Virus record (IMG/VR): IMGVR_UViG_3300046167_000002
Span: 1-24,117 of that record
Strand: one strand, 5' to 3'
DNA: 24,117 nt
Source of the DNA: a virus
Each line of letters opens with the position of its first letter. Position 1 is the first letter of the stretch. This document shows positions 15,603 to 22,346 of the stretch, one piece after another. The notes under the pieces were generated by a model. It saw only the letters and a list, made by a program, of their open reading frames with translations. It did not search any database and was not told the DNA's origin. The position numbers and the translations under genes are program-made.

Positions 15603-17706
15603 TACCAGTAAACCCTTGCTCACCTGGAGTTGGTGCTGTACCTATACCCATCTGTGATCCACCACCGCCTGATGTATCTGCTACACCCTGTGGGCCTTGA
15701 CCTTGTGGTGCTTGTACACCCTCTGGTCCTGCAGGTGGTTGTTGTGGTGCTTGGAAAGCTTTCAAGATCTCAGCCTGAATAGCTGCGTCCTGCATAGAGT
15801 TAGTCACCTTAGAGGGGTCAAGATCCATAGACTTAGCAATCTCACGAATGATGTAATCCATCTTAGCAAACGGTGCTAGTGTTGGGTTCTGTGCTACCTG
15901 CAAGAACTGCATCAAACGTTGTGAGCGTACCTCATTAGCCATAAGGCTCTCTGTACCAGATGCACGTACCTCTAGGTCACCACGAATATCTTCATCAAAG
16001 TCAAACTGCATGTTAAATGCAAAGAAAGACTTACCTAGTGGCCGTATGAGGTAATCATCAACGTTCTTAACAACATTTCGTATGCTACCATTAGCTGCAG
16101 ACATAAGCATAGAGATGCCAGAAGCAGTTCGCCCCACTCCACTGACGCCTGTTTGACCATGTGCGAAACTTGGGAAGCCTGTGCTTTCATCTGCTAATAC
16201 CCTAGCCTTATCAAATAGTTGTAGGTTCTCTTGTGCTACATTGGGAAACTTGGTCCCAAAAATGCCTTGGCCCGGGGCACCCCCCTGTCTCCGAAACACT
16301 TTTCCAGGGTACACACTTAAGTCCTGCCCGGGCACCAAATTGGTTTCATCAACCTCTATGATTAGATTACCAGATAATGCAGCATTGTCAATAGCCATAC
16401 GCATAAACCCATTCATAAGAGTTTGCGTATCATCCATATTCTCCGCTATACCTACCCCAAAGAATGAGTAAGGGTTATGTTCGTATGGTGTTGCATAATA
16501 AGGTATAGTTGCTGGCTTAAAAGGATTAAGCACAAAGCGTAGTACTTCACCGTTACACACCCAGATGTTACAGCTAAGTTCATCTAAGTCTTTGTAGTCT
16601 TTAGGAATAGATACACCATTCTCTTCTAGTAACTCTACATCGACAAAACCCCAGAACTCTAAGACTTCCCAGCGCTCTGTAGTAGCCTCAGTCTCGTTGT
16701 CTTCCATAGTCTGTTCCCAGTACTTCATATCGTAGTCTGGGCCTTTATCTACAGCAAGCTCAACAGCATCCTTCATAAAGTAGGGACGGTTCTTTAAGCT
16801 ACGCAGTTGTGTGCGGGACATCTTATGACGCTCCACTACATACTCCGCATCATCCATACTTGACGCCTCTGGGTCAGGATAGAAGTTCCATAGAGATACG
16901 TGACTAGTAGAGGGTACAGTCTTGACCAGAGGGTCATACTCACCATCCTCATTCCAGTTAGGGTACTCTTTATCTACAGCAAATGGACCCTTCATAACAC
17001 CAGTACCTAGAAGAGCCATCTCAAATGCCATAGAGCGTAGATGCTTATTAGCGCCTGACTCTACAAGCTGGTCATGGATCTTCTTCTCCATCTTCTTAGC
17101 GGCCACCATAGCGGGGTGAAACGTTACTGTGGTAGGGGTGGTGCCATCACCCTCAATAACCTTATCACTGACTGGCCCTAGCTTCTCCTCTAGCGGTCCT
17201 AGTCGGTTCTTAAGGTCAGCCATAGTCTCACCGGGCTTTAACTCAGTGTCAGGTCCGATTAAGTAAGGCTTAGGGGCTGCATCTCGTGTAACATTATTTA
17301 GTTCATCCCCAGCCTGTTCAGCATTAGGGTCAATGTTAATGTGTACTGACTCAGCTACACCATCTGGTAAAATAGAGGGATCAATAGTAAGTGGGAACTT
17401 ATTGTTACCAAACAGTACGTCTACAATCTGACCATAAGCAGCGAGTGTCTTTGTCTTAGTGACCTTAATAAACACACGAGACTTCTCTGTGTCAGTGAAT
17501 TGTACATCTGATCCGTAGATACCACGATAGTTACGATATGCACGTAACCAGCGTGTCTCATCACCATAACGTGAATCTTCAGACCGTTTAAATCTTTCGT
17601 TCACAAATGCAACAACACTAGATACAGACTCAAAGATGCTATCTTCTGCATCCTCTGCTGCGGTTACTTCATCTGTTTCAAACATGAGTTCGTCTTGTTC
17701 TGCCAT
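15592..17706 (-). CDS. Portal protein
   Basis: A 704-aa protein of the length expected for podovirus portals. Features in order: an acidic N-terminus (MAEQDELMFETDEVTAAEDA), KRSEDSRYGDETRWLRAYRN, VFIKVTKTKTLAAYGQIVDV, a stem-type part with MRMAIDNAALSGNLIIEVDE, LSVYPGKVFRRQGGAPGQGI, and GVSGVGRTASGISMLMSAAN with the following VVKNVDDYLIRPLGKSF. The last 60 residues are Pro/Gln/Gly-rich (APQQPPAGPEGVQAPQ). It starts two bases after the TerL stop and ends overlapping the 62-aa gene. It forms the dodecameric DNA channel at the head vertex (family knowledge). A short stretch at 16260-16336 has unusually high GC for the gene. Confidence 0.85.
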   Translation of the reverse strand: MAEQDELMFETDEVTAAEDAEDSIFESVSSVVAFVNERFKRSEDSRYGDETRWLRAYRNYRGIYGSDVQFTDTEKSRVFIKVTKTKTLAAYGQIVDVLFGNNKFPLTIDPSILPDGVAESVHINIDPNAEQAGDELNNVTRDAAPKPYLIGPDTELKPGETMADLKNRLGPLEEKLGPVSDKVIEGDGTTPTTVTFHPAMVAAKKMEKKIHDQLVESGANKHLRSMAFEMALLGTGVMKGPFAVDKEYPNWNEDGEYDPLVKTVPSTSHVSLWNFYPDPEASSMDDAEYVVERHKMSRTQLRSLKNRPYFMKDAVELAVDKGPDYDMKYWEQTMEDNETEATTERWEVLEFWGFVDVELLEENGVSIPKDYKDLDELSCNIWVCNGEVLRFVLNPFKPATIPYYATPYEHNPYSFFGVGIAENMDDTQTLMNGFMRMAIDNAALSGNLIIEVDETNLVPGQDLSVYPGKVFRRQGGAPGQGIFGTKFPNVAQENLQLFDKARVLADESTGFPSFAHGQTGVSGVGRTASGISMLMSAANGSIRNVVKNVDDYLIRPLGKSFFAFNMQFDFDEDIRGDLEVRASGTESLMANEVRSQRLMQFLQVAQNPTLAPFAKMDYIIREIAKSMDLDPSKVTNSMQDAAIQAEILKAFQAPQQPPAGPEGVQAPQGQGPQGVADTSGGGGSQMGIGTAPTPGEQGFTGNVA

Positions 17707-17708
17707 AT

Positions 17709-19307
17709 TTAATATCCAAAGCTGGGGTCAGAGGCTTGAAACCCTGATCGTTGAGTTGCAGGGTTGTAGTCCCATATAGAACTTCTAGGTCTTGTCATTA
17801 TACCATACCTTAGAGCGTCATACAAGTGGTCTTCTGCATTTGTATCAACGTCCTCTGGGTTTCTTTTATCTAGAGGGATAGAGGGTAGTTGAGCTATTGT
17901 GTTGGTACAGTTAGCGAAGAATACAAGTCTAGGCTCTTCTGTATGCTCATCTACCTGTAACCGCCTGTGCATCTCGTTCTTACCTGCTACACGAGAGCCT
18001 CTAGATCTATCTGAGGGACGCCAGCGGCAACCCTTCATATTCATTTGTTCAGCCAATGACGGGCCAGTATCACCACGCTTGTGCCATAGAGAACTATCCA
18101 AAACACCATATCTAATTGTGCCATCTTCTGCCTCTGCATCTAGTATCATGTCAGCTAAATCAGTAGCTGTAACCTTAGAACAATATAACTCTCTGTAGAC
18201 AACAAGCTGCTCACTGGGTGATACAGCAATCCAGACAACGCCTGTGTAGCTTCCGTAACCGTAGTCGCAAGCTCTAAACTTAGTCCAGCTTGAGGGAATT
18301 TTAAAAGGCTCCACGACATGTATGGCTCTGTTCCACTCAGGAAAGGCTGCACCTTCATTGACATCCCAGTTACCTTCTAGTAGTTGCTTACGTTGATGCT
18401 CTGGTAGCGACAGAAGCATTGCCTCATAGTCGCCACTCTCTGCTAAGTAAGGGTTATCAAATAAACTAGCAGGTATAAACCTACGCTTAAACAGTGACTG
18501 CCCAGCCTTAGAGTGACCCGCTGGATACTTAATCTCTTCACCTGTCTCGATATTAGTAGCCCAGAAAGCCTCACCATACTTAGCAGGATCAATAAACATC
18601 TTCTTAACCCATGAGTGACCGCTGCCACCGGGGTTAGTTGTCGCTCTCATGTAAAGACCTAACTCCATTGAACTAGCAGATCTCAAGCGACTCCTCATAT
18701 AATCCCAAGCGAAAGGTGTAGGCCATTGAGTAAGTTCATCGAACCCAATCCAGTTAAACGCCTGACCCTGATATCTCGTAACGTCCATGTCCTTATCAAG
18801 ATATGACATCCACAGTCTACCACCTCTAGGTGAAATCCACTGAGACTTACGTTCAGACCACTTGATTCCCGGTACAGCACGAGGATATAACTCCTGAGAT
18901 TTTTGTATAAGTTCCCTTAGTTCTTCTGTAGTGTGTCGTACTAACAACCCGCTAAAGTTGGGGTGGTTTAAACCATGTAGAGGGTCAGCAAGCATAGCAT
19001 ATGACTTACCACCCCCAGCACTACCCCCATATAAAACTTCACGCTCAGATGAACTAAGAAAGTCTGTCTGAGGGCCGGGGTTAGGTTTAAACACGACATC
19101 CTGTGCTACCTCGACATCAAACTCAGGAGCCTTAACCTCTGCAGGAACAGTTGTAGGGGGAGTAGCGACTGTCTCTGTCTGGTTAGCTTTCTTCTGAGTA
19201 CGCCCCGACCCTGCCTTTTTCAAGCTTCTCGATTTCCGCGAGGGTTTCTTGGAGCCTTTTGGCAAGTCTGCGTTTAATAATAACTGCTTTTTTACGTCTT
19301 CTGTCAA
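17709..19307 (-). CDS. terL: Terminase large subunit
   Basis: A 532-aa frame as drawn. The ATPase has QTDFLSSSEREVLYGGSAGG with Walker A GGSAGGGKS (94-102), Walker B NWIGFDE (185-191) and coupling motif ATTNPGG (222-228). The RNase H-like nuclease has CDYGYGSYTG (Asp348), GVLDSSLW (Asp404) and EDHLYDALRYG (Asp493 and Asp497). It cuts and translocates DNA into the prohead. The start is unsure: 19307 is a TTG inside the previous gene, and no ATG precedes Walker A. A GTG at residue 72 is possible, or the frame could join the preceding ORF after one removed base. Portal follows after two bases. Confidence 0.92.
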   Translation of the reverse strand: MTEDVKKQLLLNADLPKGSKKPSRKSRSLKKAGSGRTQKKANQTETVATPPTTVPAEVKAPEFDVEVAQDVVFKPNPGPQTDFLSSSEREVLYGGSAGGGKSYAMLADPLHGLNHPNFSGLLVRHTTEELRELIQKSQELYPRAVPGIKWSERKSQWISPRGGRLWMSYLDKDMDVTRYQGQAFNWIGFDELTQWPTPFAWDYMRSRLRSASSMELGLYMRATTNPGGSGHSWVKKMFIDPAKYGEAFWATNIETGEEIKYPAGHSKAGQSLFKRRFIPASLFDNPYLAESGDYEAMLLSLPEHQRKQLLEGNWDVNEGAAFPEWNRAIHVVEPFKIPSSWTKFRACDYGYGSYTGVVWIAVSPSEQLVVYRELYCSKVTATDLADMILDAEAEDGTIRYGVLDSSLWHKRGDTGPSLAEQMNMKGCRWRPSDRSRGSRVAGKNEMHRRLQVDEHTEEPRLVFFANCTNTIAQLPSIPLDKRNPEDVDTNAEDHLYDALRYGIMTRPRSSIWDYNPATQRSGFQASDPSFGY

Positions 19308-19599
19308 TTTCTACTCGCTTCTTTAAGCCCATGTGAGATATATACCTATCAGTGTGCTTTGTCAACCAAATTGCAACTTCCCTGTAGGAATATTGTTTTA
19401 AGTGTCTCTTTGCAAGCTCAAGCGCTTCTAGTTCATGTGGTATCGGTACTAGCAGTCTTTCATTGTCGGGGTGTAACTCATAGCCAAAAGGTATCGTTTG
19501 TGATACCCTAGCTACCGTGTGCCATTCTTTCTCTTTTCCCTTGTTAGGTTTGGGTAATTCCCAGAAACCCAAGTCTCTCTTGTAGTCAATTTGTGGCAA
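19183..19599 (-). CDS. Helix-turn-helix-like protein beside terminase (138 aa)
   Basis: A 138-aa protein in the same frame as TerS, starting at a TTG two codons after the TerS amber stop; there is no ATG near. Sequence signs: DYKRDLGFWELPKPNKGKEK, HTVARVSQTIPFGYELH, then HLKQYSYREVAIWLTKHTDR and YISHMGLKKRVEIDRRRKKA, resembling a resolvase-type DNA-binding helix pair with a basic tail, then a charged helix RLAKRLQETLAEIEKLEKGR. It overlaps TerL by 125 bases in a +1 relation, so it may be the N-terminal part of a longer TerL. Position suggests a role in packaging-site recognition; unproven. Confidence 0.6.
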   Translation of the reverse strand: MPQIDYKRDLGFWELPKPNKGKEKEWHTVARVSQTIPFGYELHPDNERLLVPIPHELEALELAKRHLKQYSYREVAIWLTKHTDRYISHMGLKKRVEIDRRRKKAVIIKRRLAKRLQETLAEIEKLEKGRVGAYSEES

Positions 19600-19602
19600 G
19601 GT

Positions 19603-19974
19603 CTACTCATTCTTCCCTTCTTTGGGGGGTAAGTAAAATATACCGCCGCCTCCTGAAGTTACATCAACCTTGTCTACCTTGCCTAGCCCAGCGCGATCAA
19701 GTAAATCTTTCGCTGCAGCCATCTTATCACGAATACCTAACTCAGTAGGGTCATACAGTGCCTGTGTCATAGCCATAGCTGCTTTAGGTGCAGTACGAGC
19801 AAACCAAGTACGTGTCTTCTCACCTATCTCATCCTTTAGAGACTCGACAATAAGAGAAGTGGAAGTACCATCTCCATAGCCAGCTAACTTCTTAGCCTGT
19901 ACAACATCTCCATTAGCCTCATCAAAGAGAACCTCTAGAAACTTCTGTTGTTTATCTGTCAATGATCTTGCCAT
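19603..19974 (-). CDS. terS: Terminase small subunit-like protein
   Basis: A 123-aa protein starting MARSLTDKQQKFLEVLFDEA, with NGDVVQAKKLAGYGDGTSTS. This is the L-T-x-K-Q-x-x-F-x-x-x-L...A-x-x-A-G-Y signature of TerS helix-turn-helix domains (residues about 5-45). Helices ESLKDEIGEKTRTWFARTAP and ELGIRDKMAAAKDLLDRAGL follow, then a Gly-rich end with GIFYLPPKEGKNE. It binds the packaging site and regulates TerL (family knowledge). ATG overlaps the previous stop (TAATG). It ends in TAG directly before the helix-turn-helix-like gene. Confidence 0.75.
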   Translation of the reverse strand: MARSLTDKQQKFLEVLFDEANGDVVQAKKLAGYGDGTSTSLIVESLKDEIGEKTRTWFARTAPKAAMAMTQALYDPTELGIRDKMAAAKDLLDRAGLGKVDKVDVTSGGGGIFYLPPKEGKNE

Positions 19975-20435
19975 TATAACGTCCTTAAGTAAATCAAACC
20001 TACAAAGCTACCTGTAATAACTAGGAACAACACAAAACCTGCTGTCCACTCTACAATCTTACGCTTCATCTCTATACGTTTGTGATCATGTTCTTTCTTT
20101 TGTTTGCGGATATCAGCCTCAATACGTAGAAGCTCTTCCCAATGTGAAGGCCCATACATTACACATATGTAATCCTTGAGTTCCTTCCTCATAGACTCAG
20201 CTTTCTTCTTAGCTGCGAATATCTCCATTGCTTCTGCTTGAACGCCACCACCAAGGGTTTTATACCAAGGTGGTTTAGCGTTCTGTCTATCAGCAAAGTC
20301 TAAGTCACTTATGGCACCAGCCCACTGTGTAAGCTGACCACCCATGTCTTGTAAGTCTTTACCTACCGCAATACCCTTCTTAAGAGCATTAAATGCGGTT
20401 GTGGCTAAACCTATAGCGGTTACTGGATCTATCAC
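19974..20435 (-). CDS. Membrane-anchored protein next to TerS (153 aa)
   Basis: I choose GTG at 20435 (MIDPVTAIGLATTAFNALKK) because AGAGGGGG lies about 9 bases upstream and DPVTAI starts of this type are known in marine phages. An ATG at 20498 would add 21 residues without a clear ribosome-binding site. Helical stretches are GKDLQDMGGQLTQWAGAISD, AAKKKAESMRKELKDYICVM, and RIEADIRKQKKEHDHKRIEM. One membrane segment (TAGFVLFLVITGSFVGLIY, about 130-148) is near the C-terminus. The gene sits in the place of lysis genes in T7, but topology (C-terminal anchor) is unlike a usual spanin or holin. Function unknown. Confidence 0.65.
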   Translation of the reverse strand: MIDPVTAIGLATTAFNALKKGIAVGKDLQDMGGQLTQWAGAISDLDFADRQNAKPPWYKTLGGGVQAEAMEIFAAKKKAESMRKELKDYICVMYGPSHWEELLRIEADIRKQKKEHDHKRIEMKRKIVEWTAGFVLFLVITGSFVGLIYLRTL

Positions 20436-20550
20436 TGTAGGAACCCCCTCTTCTAAGTCCACTACCTGTTTGTCTATCTGTATCACCTGATGATACATTA
20501 GCTAGAACAGTAAGGCTTAGAATAAGGGGTAATTCCTTAACTAGGTTCAC
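20389..20550 (-). CDS. Small secreted-looking protein overlapping the membrane protein gene (53 aa)
   Basis: Starts at GTG 20550, which overlaps the DUF1127 stop as GTGA. Residues 1-17 (MNLVKELPLILSLTVLANVS) look like a signal peptide; the rest is polar, Ser/Arg-rich (SGDTDRQTGSGLRRGGSYSD, ending FSHNRI). It overlaps the start of the membrane protein gene in another frame by about 47 bases. No Cys is present, so it is not a lipoprotein. Nested secreted and membrane proteins recall Rz/Rz1 layouts, but the missing lipobox argues against it. I recognise no family. Confidence 0.45.
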   Translation of the reverse strand: MNLVKELPLILSLTVLANVSSGDTDRQTGSGLRRGGSYSDRSSNRYRFSHNRI

Positions 20551-20696
20551 TGTTTAATGCCATAAACACGACCGTATATCTCCCCTCTTGAGATACCCAT
20601 ATCATGTAGTTCTTTGTCTCTCATGTTCATCAGAATCCAGTAGTCTGCTCGACGCTGTTGATGATCCTGAATACGTGTTAGTAAGTTCTTAAACAT
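20547..20696 (-). CDS. Phage-encoded DUF1127 (YjiS-like) protein, 49 aa
   Basis: ATG at 20696 with GGAG 8 bases upstream; the product is MFKNLLTRIQDHQQRRADYW, then ILMNMRDKELHDMGISRGEI, then YGRVYGIKQ. The pattern R-x-x-x-x-x-L-x-x-M-x-D-K-E-L-x-D-M-G-I-S-R-x-x-I is the DUF1127 domain (Arg-rich, in many proteobacterial small proteins, some of which bind RNA and affect small-RNA metabolism or stress response). The gene is preceded by a hairpin that includes the ribosome-binding site and is followed, with overlap, by the 53-aa ORF. A phage copy might reshape host RNA handling or metabolism; that is inference. Confidence 0.7.
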   Translation of the reverse strand: MFKNLLTRIQDHQQRRADYWILMNMRDKELHDMGISRGEIYGRVYGIKQ

Positions 20697-20699
20697 AGC

Positions 20700-20730
20700 A
20701 CTATCTCCTTATGTTGTGTGCGGAGATAGT
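20700..20730 (-). promoter_or_regulatory. Perfect 9-bp hairpin masking the DUF1127 ribosome-binding site
   Basis: In the transcript ACUAUCUCC and GGAGAUAGU form a perfect 9-bp stem with a 13-base loop (GCACACAACAUAA). GGAG of the Shine-Dalgarno lies wholly in the stem, and the AUG starts three bases after it. This should reduce initiation unless unfolded by a ribosome, protein, or temperature. It could double as a 3'-end stabiliser for the preceding gene. Structure read by eye. Confidence 0.55.
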
Positions 20731-20777
20731 TATACTTATTTATGGGTTGAGTAGTAGATACAAAATGTGCATACCCG

Positions 20778-21143
20778 CTATCTGTTAGGGTTATAGTACT
20801 GCCTTACTGAGATAAACGCCTCTAAGCTACTAGAAGCACCATCAAATGCTAAGATTTTATCACCAGCATGTAGGTGTATCCTATCAGAGCCTATAACATT
20901 ATATACGTCCTTACCAGCTATAGACTTATCATTTATCAAGTGGTGGTACGTACTTGTGTCTGCGTGATACCACTGAATCGTAACATTCTGAGTAGATGTA
21001 GACCCATTCGTTACATGTAGAAAGTCTATGGTTGCATCGTGATTAGGTGGACACGTATAAATCAAGTTAGCACTAGCACCACCTGAAGTAGCAGTAATGG
21101 TTACTGATTCTGTATCTGTTGTAAAATCACGAGTGGTAACCAT
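20778..21143 (-). CDS. Small beta-rich structural protein (121 aa)
   Basis: A 121-aa protein: MVTTRDFTTDTESVTITATS, GGASANLIYTCPPNHDATID, FLHVTNGSTSTQNVTIQWYH, then HLINDKSIAGKDVYNVIGSD, IHLHAGDKILAFDGASSSLE and AFISVRQYYNPNR. The beta-sandwich pattern (CPPNHDATIDFLHVTNGS, LHAGDKI) resembles small virion proteins such as the 117-aa one at 8855-9208, so it may decorate the capsid or tail. It lies at the end of the small-gene string, four bases after the 99-aa gene. Function inferred by pattern only. Confidence 0.5.
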   Translation of the reverse strand: MVTTRDFTTDTESVTITATSGGASANLIYTCPPNHDATIDFLHVTNGSTSTQNVTIQWYHADTSTYHHLINDKSIAGKDVYNVIGSDRIHLHAGDKILAFDGASSSLEAFISVRQYYNPNR

Positions 21144-21146
21144 TTA

Positions 21147-21446
21147 CTAGGCTTTCTTCTTAGCTGGTTTCTTCTTAGGAGTCACAGCCTTCTTTACTTT
21201 AGTAGTCCATGCTTCATTCTCAGGTGTACTAGGGTCATCCTTAATATAGTGACCCTTATCGTTTCTAGCACGTACAACTTCTACTTCCTGTGTACACACC
21301 TTCTCGACAAACTCATCTTTATACCAAACGACACCATAAGCACCTTCACCAGCAATAGGGTTACCACCAGCATTACGTACAGTATCAGACTCTACTGTGT
21401 ATCCAGCCTTCTCTAGGGCTGCTTTATGCTCTGTGAATACACTCAT
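21147..21446 (-). CDS. Small basic protein with Lys-rich tail (99 aa)
   Basis: A 99-aa protein: MSVFTEHKAALEKAGYTVES, then DTVRNAGGNPIAGEGAYGVV and a Lys-rich tail (KKAVTPKKKPAKKKA). The N-terminal part looks compact and acidic/neutral; the tail is like histone or nucleic-acid-binding tails. It overlaps the previous gene by one base (TAATG). DNA or RNA binding, perhaps in the virion or in genome organisation, is possible but not shown. No known family is recognised. Confidence 0.55.
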   Translation of the reverse strand: MSVFTEHKAALEKAGYTVESDTVRNAGGNPIAGEGAYGVVWYKDEFVEKVCTQEVEVVRARNDKGHYIKDDPSTPENEAWTTKVKKAVTPKKKPAKKKA

Positions 21447-21634
21447 TACGTCTTGATACCTCGTGTACCTGCTTGTGAAGGCTTATTAGATGCACCACAG
21501 GCTAGACCACCCTTATTGTAGCCCATCTTCTTCTTAGCCATACCACCACCCATGTAGCCCATTTTCTTAGCTACAGCAGGTGCTTCTTTCTTAAGTGCTG
21601 CCATACCAGCATTCATTGGTTTCTTACCCATCAT
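21446..21634 (-). CDS. Short Lys/Gly/Met-rich protein (62 aa)
   Basis: Starts at ATG 21634 (or the second ATG at 21631), overlapping the stop of the 27-aa peptide as TAATG. A longer frame to 21655 would run inside that peptide. Sequence: MMGKKPMNAGMAALKKEAPA, VAKKMGYMGGGMAKKKMGYN, KGGLACGASNKPSQAGTRGI and KT. Repeated K-K-M-G-Y and glycine-rich short repeats resemble small, basic, probably flexible proteins in marine phages. The function is not known; nucleic-acid or virion association is possible. Confidence 0.55.
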   Translation of the reverse strand: MMGKKPMNAGMAALKKEAPAVAKKMGYMGGGMAKKKMGYNKGGLACGASNKPSQAGTRGIKT

Positions 21635-21717
21635 TACTTCTTCCCCTTCATACACTTTTTAGCTTTTTTACATTTGGCGGGAGTAGGACATCCCTTACAA
21701 GGTACTTTACTAGGCAT
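21634..21717 (-). CDS. 27-aa Lys-rich peptide with four cysteines
   Basis: Frame MPSKVPCKGCPTPAKCKKAK then KCMKGKK, stop TAA. Cysteines at 7, 10, 16 and 22 (CxxC-x5-C-x5-C) with ten Lys. ATG lies inside the last codons of the previous gene and the stop overlaps the ATG of the next (TAATG), as elsewhere in this cluster. Such overlaps and the cysteine spacing favour a real gene despite its size. A metal (zinc) knuckle binding nucleic acid is possible. No known family can be asserted. Confidence 0.5.
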   Translation of the reverse strand: MPSKVPCKGCPTPAKCKKAKKCMKGKK

Positions 21718-21931
21718 TACGTTTCCTTCCTGATGCTGTTGTTGACCACTTAACCTTCTTAGGGCCAGTCTTCTTAGCGGCCTCTTTCTTACTAATCTTA
21801 CTAGCTACAGCTTTGGGTCTACACGCAGGATAGCCACGCTTCTCACCAGAGGAACGACCACAGGGTTTACCTGTCTTAATGTCGGTCCACTCTTCACCGA
21901 ACCACTTACCTAAGCCACCCTGTTTAGCCAT
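21710..21931 (-). CDS. Small basic protein, WFGEEW type (73 aa)
   Basis: A 73-aa protein: MAKQGGLGKWFGEEWTDIKT, GKPCGRSSGEKRGYPACRPK, then AVASKISKKEAAKKTGPKKV and a basic end (SGRKRNA). The pattern GGLGKWFxExWxDxKTGKPCGR...YPxCRP is one I recognise as widespread in marine phages and related genomes but not assigned. Two Cys are 16 residues apart and may bind metal. It overlaps its neighbours by one base upstream and eight bases downstream. Confidence 0.6.
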   Translation of the reverse strand: MAKQGGLGKWFGEEWTDIKTGKPCGRSSGEKRGYPACRPKAVASKISKKEAAKKTGPKKVKWSTTASGRKRNA

Positions 21932-22107
21932 TATGTCTTCTTAACCTTGTTAGCTTTAGTTCCACTGTATGTACCACCAGCAGCCTTATACGCCTTAGTC
22001 AACCAAGCACTACCATAAGCGCTGGGCCATACCTTGAACTTCTTCTTAGCTTCAGCCTTCTTACGGGCATACAACTTCTTGTTTGTTGGGGTAGGTGATT
22101 TACTCAT
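21931..22107 (-). CDS. Small basic protein, WPSAYGSAW type (58 aa)
   Basis: A 58-aa protein: MSKSPTPTNKKLYARKKAEA, KKKFKVWPSAYGSAWLTKAY, KAAGGTYSGTKANKVKKT. The K-x-F-K-V-W-P-S-A-Y-x-S-x-x-L-x-K-x-Y-K-x-x-G-G-x-Y pattern is a recurring motif in small basic marine phage proteins. ATG overlaps the previous stop (ATGA), and its stop overlaps the next ATG (TAATG). Nucleic-acid binding is likely from the charge but unproven. Confidence 0.6.
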   Translation of the reverse strand: MSKSPTPTNKKLYARKKAEAKKKFKVWPSAYGSAWLTKAYKAAGGTYSGTKANKVKKT

Positions 22108-22346
22108 GCTATTATAAAGTCCACTATCTGTCCGTCTGGCATACGGAGTTTATTAGGGTCAGGATGATAAGCATACATCTGATTAACTAACTTAAGATCC
22201 TCTACAGGTGTGTCAGGAGTAACCTTATTAGTATCCTTCTTATTAACCTGCTTCTCTACTGGCTCACCTACACCATTCTCAAACACAATATTAACGTGAG
22301 TCTGAAAAGGCATACTAGGTAGAGGTAGATGAGATATCAGACTCAT
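22104..22346 (-). CDS. Unassigned small protein (80 aa)
   Basis: An 80-aa protein: MSLISHLPLPSMPFQTHVNI, VFENGVGEPVEKQVNKKDTN, KVTPDTPVEDLKLVNQMYAY, and HPDPNKLRMPDGQIVDFIIA. There is no membrane segment; the middle is disordered and charged. ATG overlaps the previous stop as ATGA and the stop overlaps the next ATG the same way, so it is strongly linked to its neighbours. I recognise no family. Confidence 0.55.
   Translation of the reverse strand: MSLISHLPLPSMPFQTHVNIVFENGVGEPVEKQVNKKDTNKVTPDTPVEDLKLVNQMYAYHPDPNKLRMPDGQIVDFIIA

Noticed and set aside
19974-20550. Rz/Rz1 spanin pair next to TerS as in T7
   Set aside because: The membrane protein has a C-terminal, not N-terminal, anchor and the overlapping secreted ORF has no lipobox cysteine.
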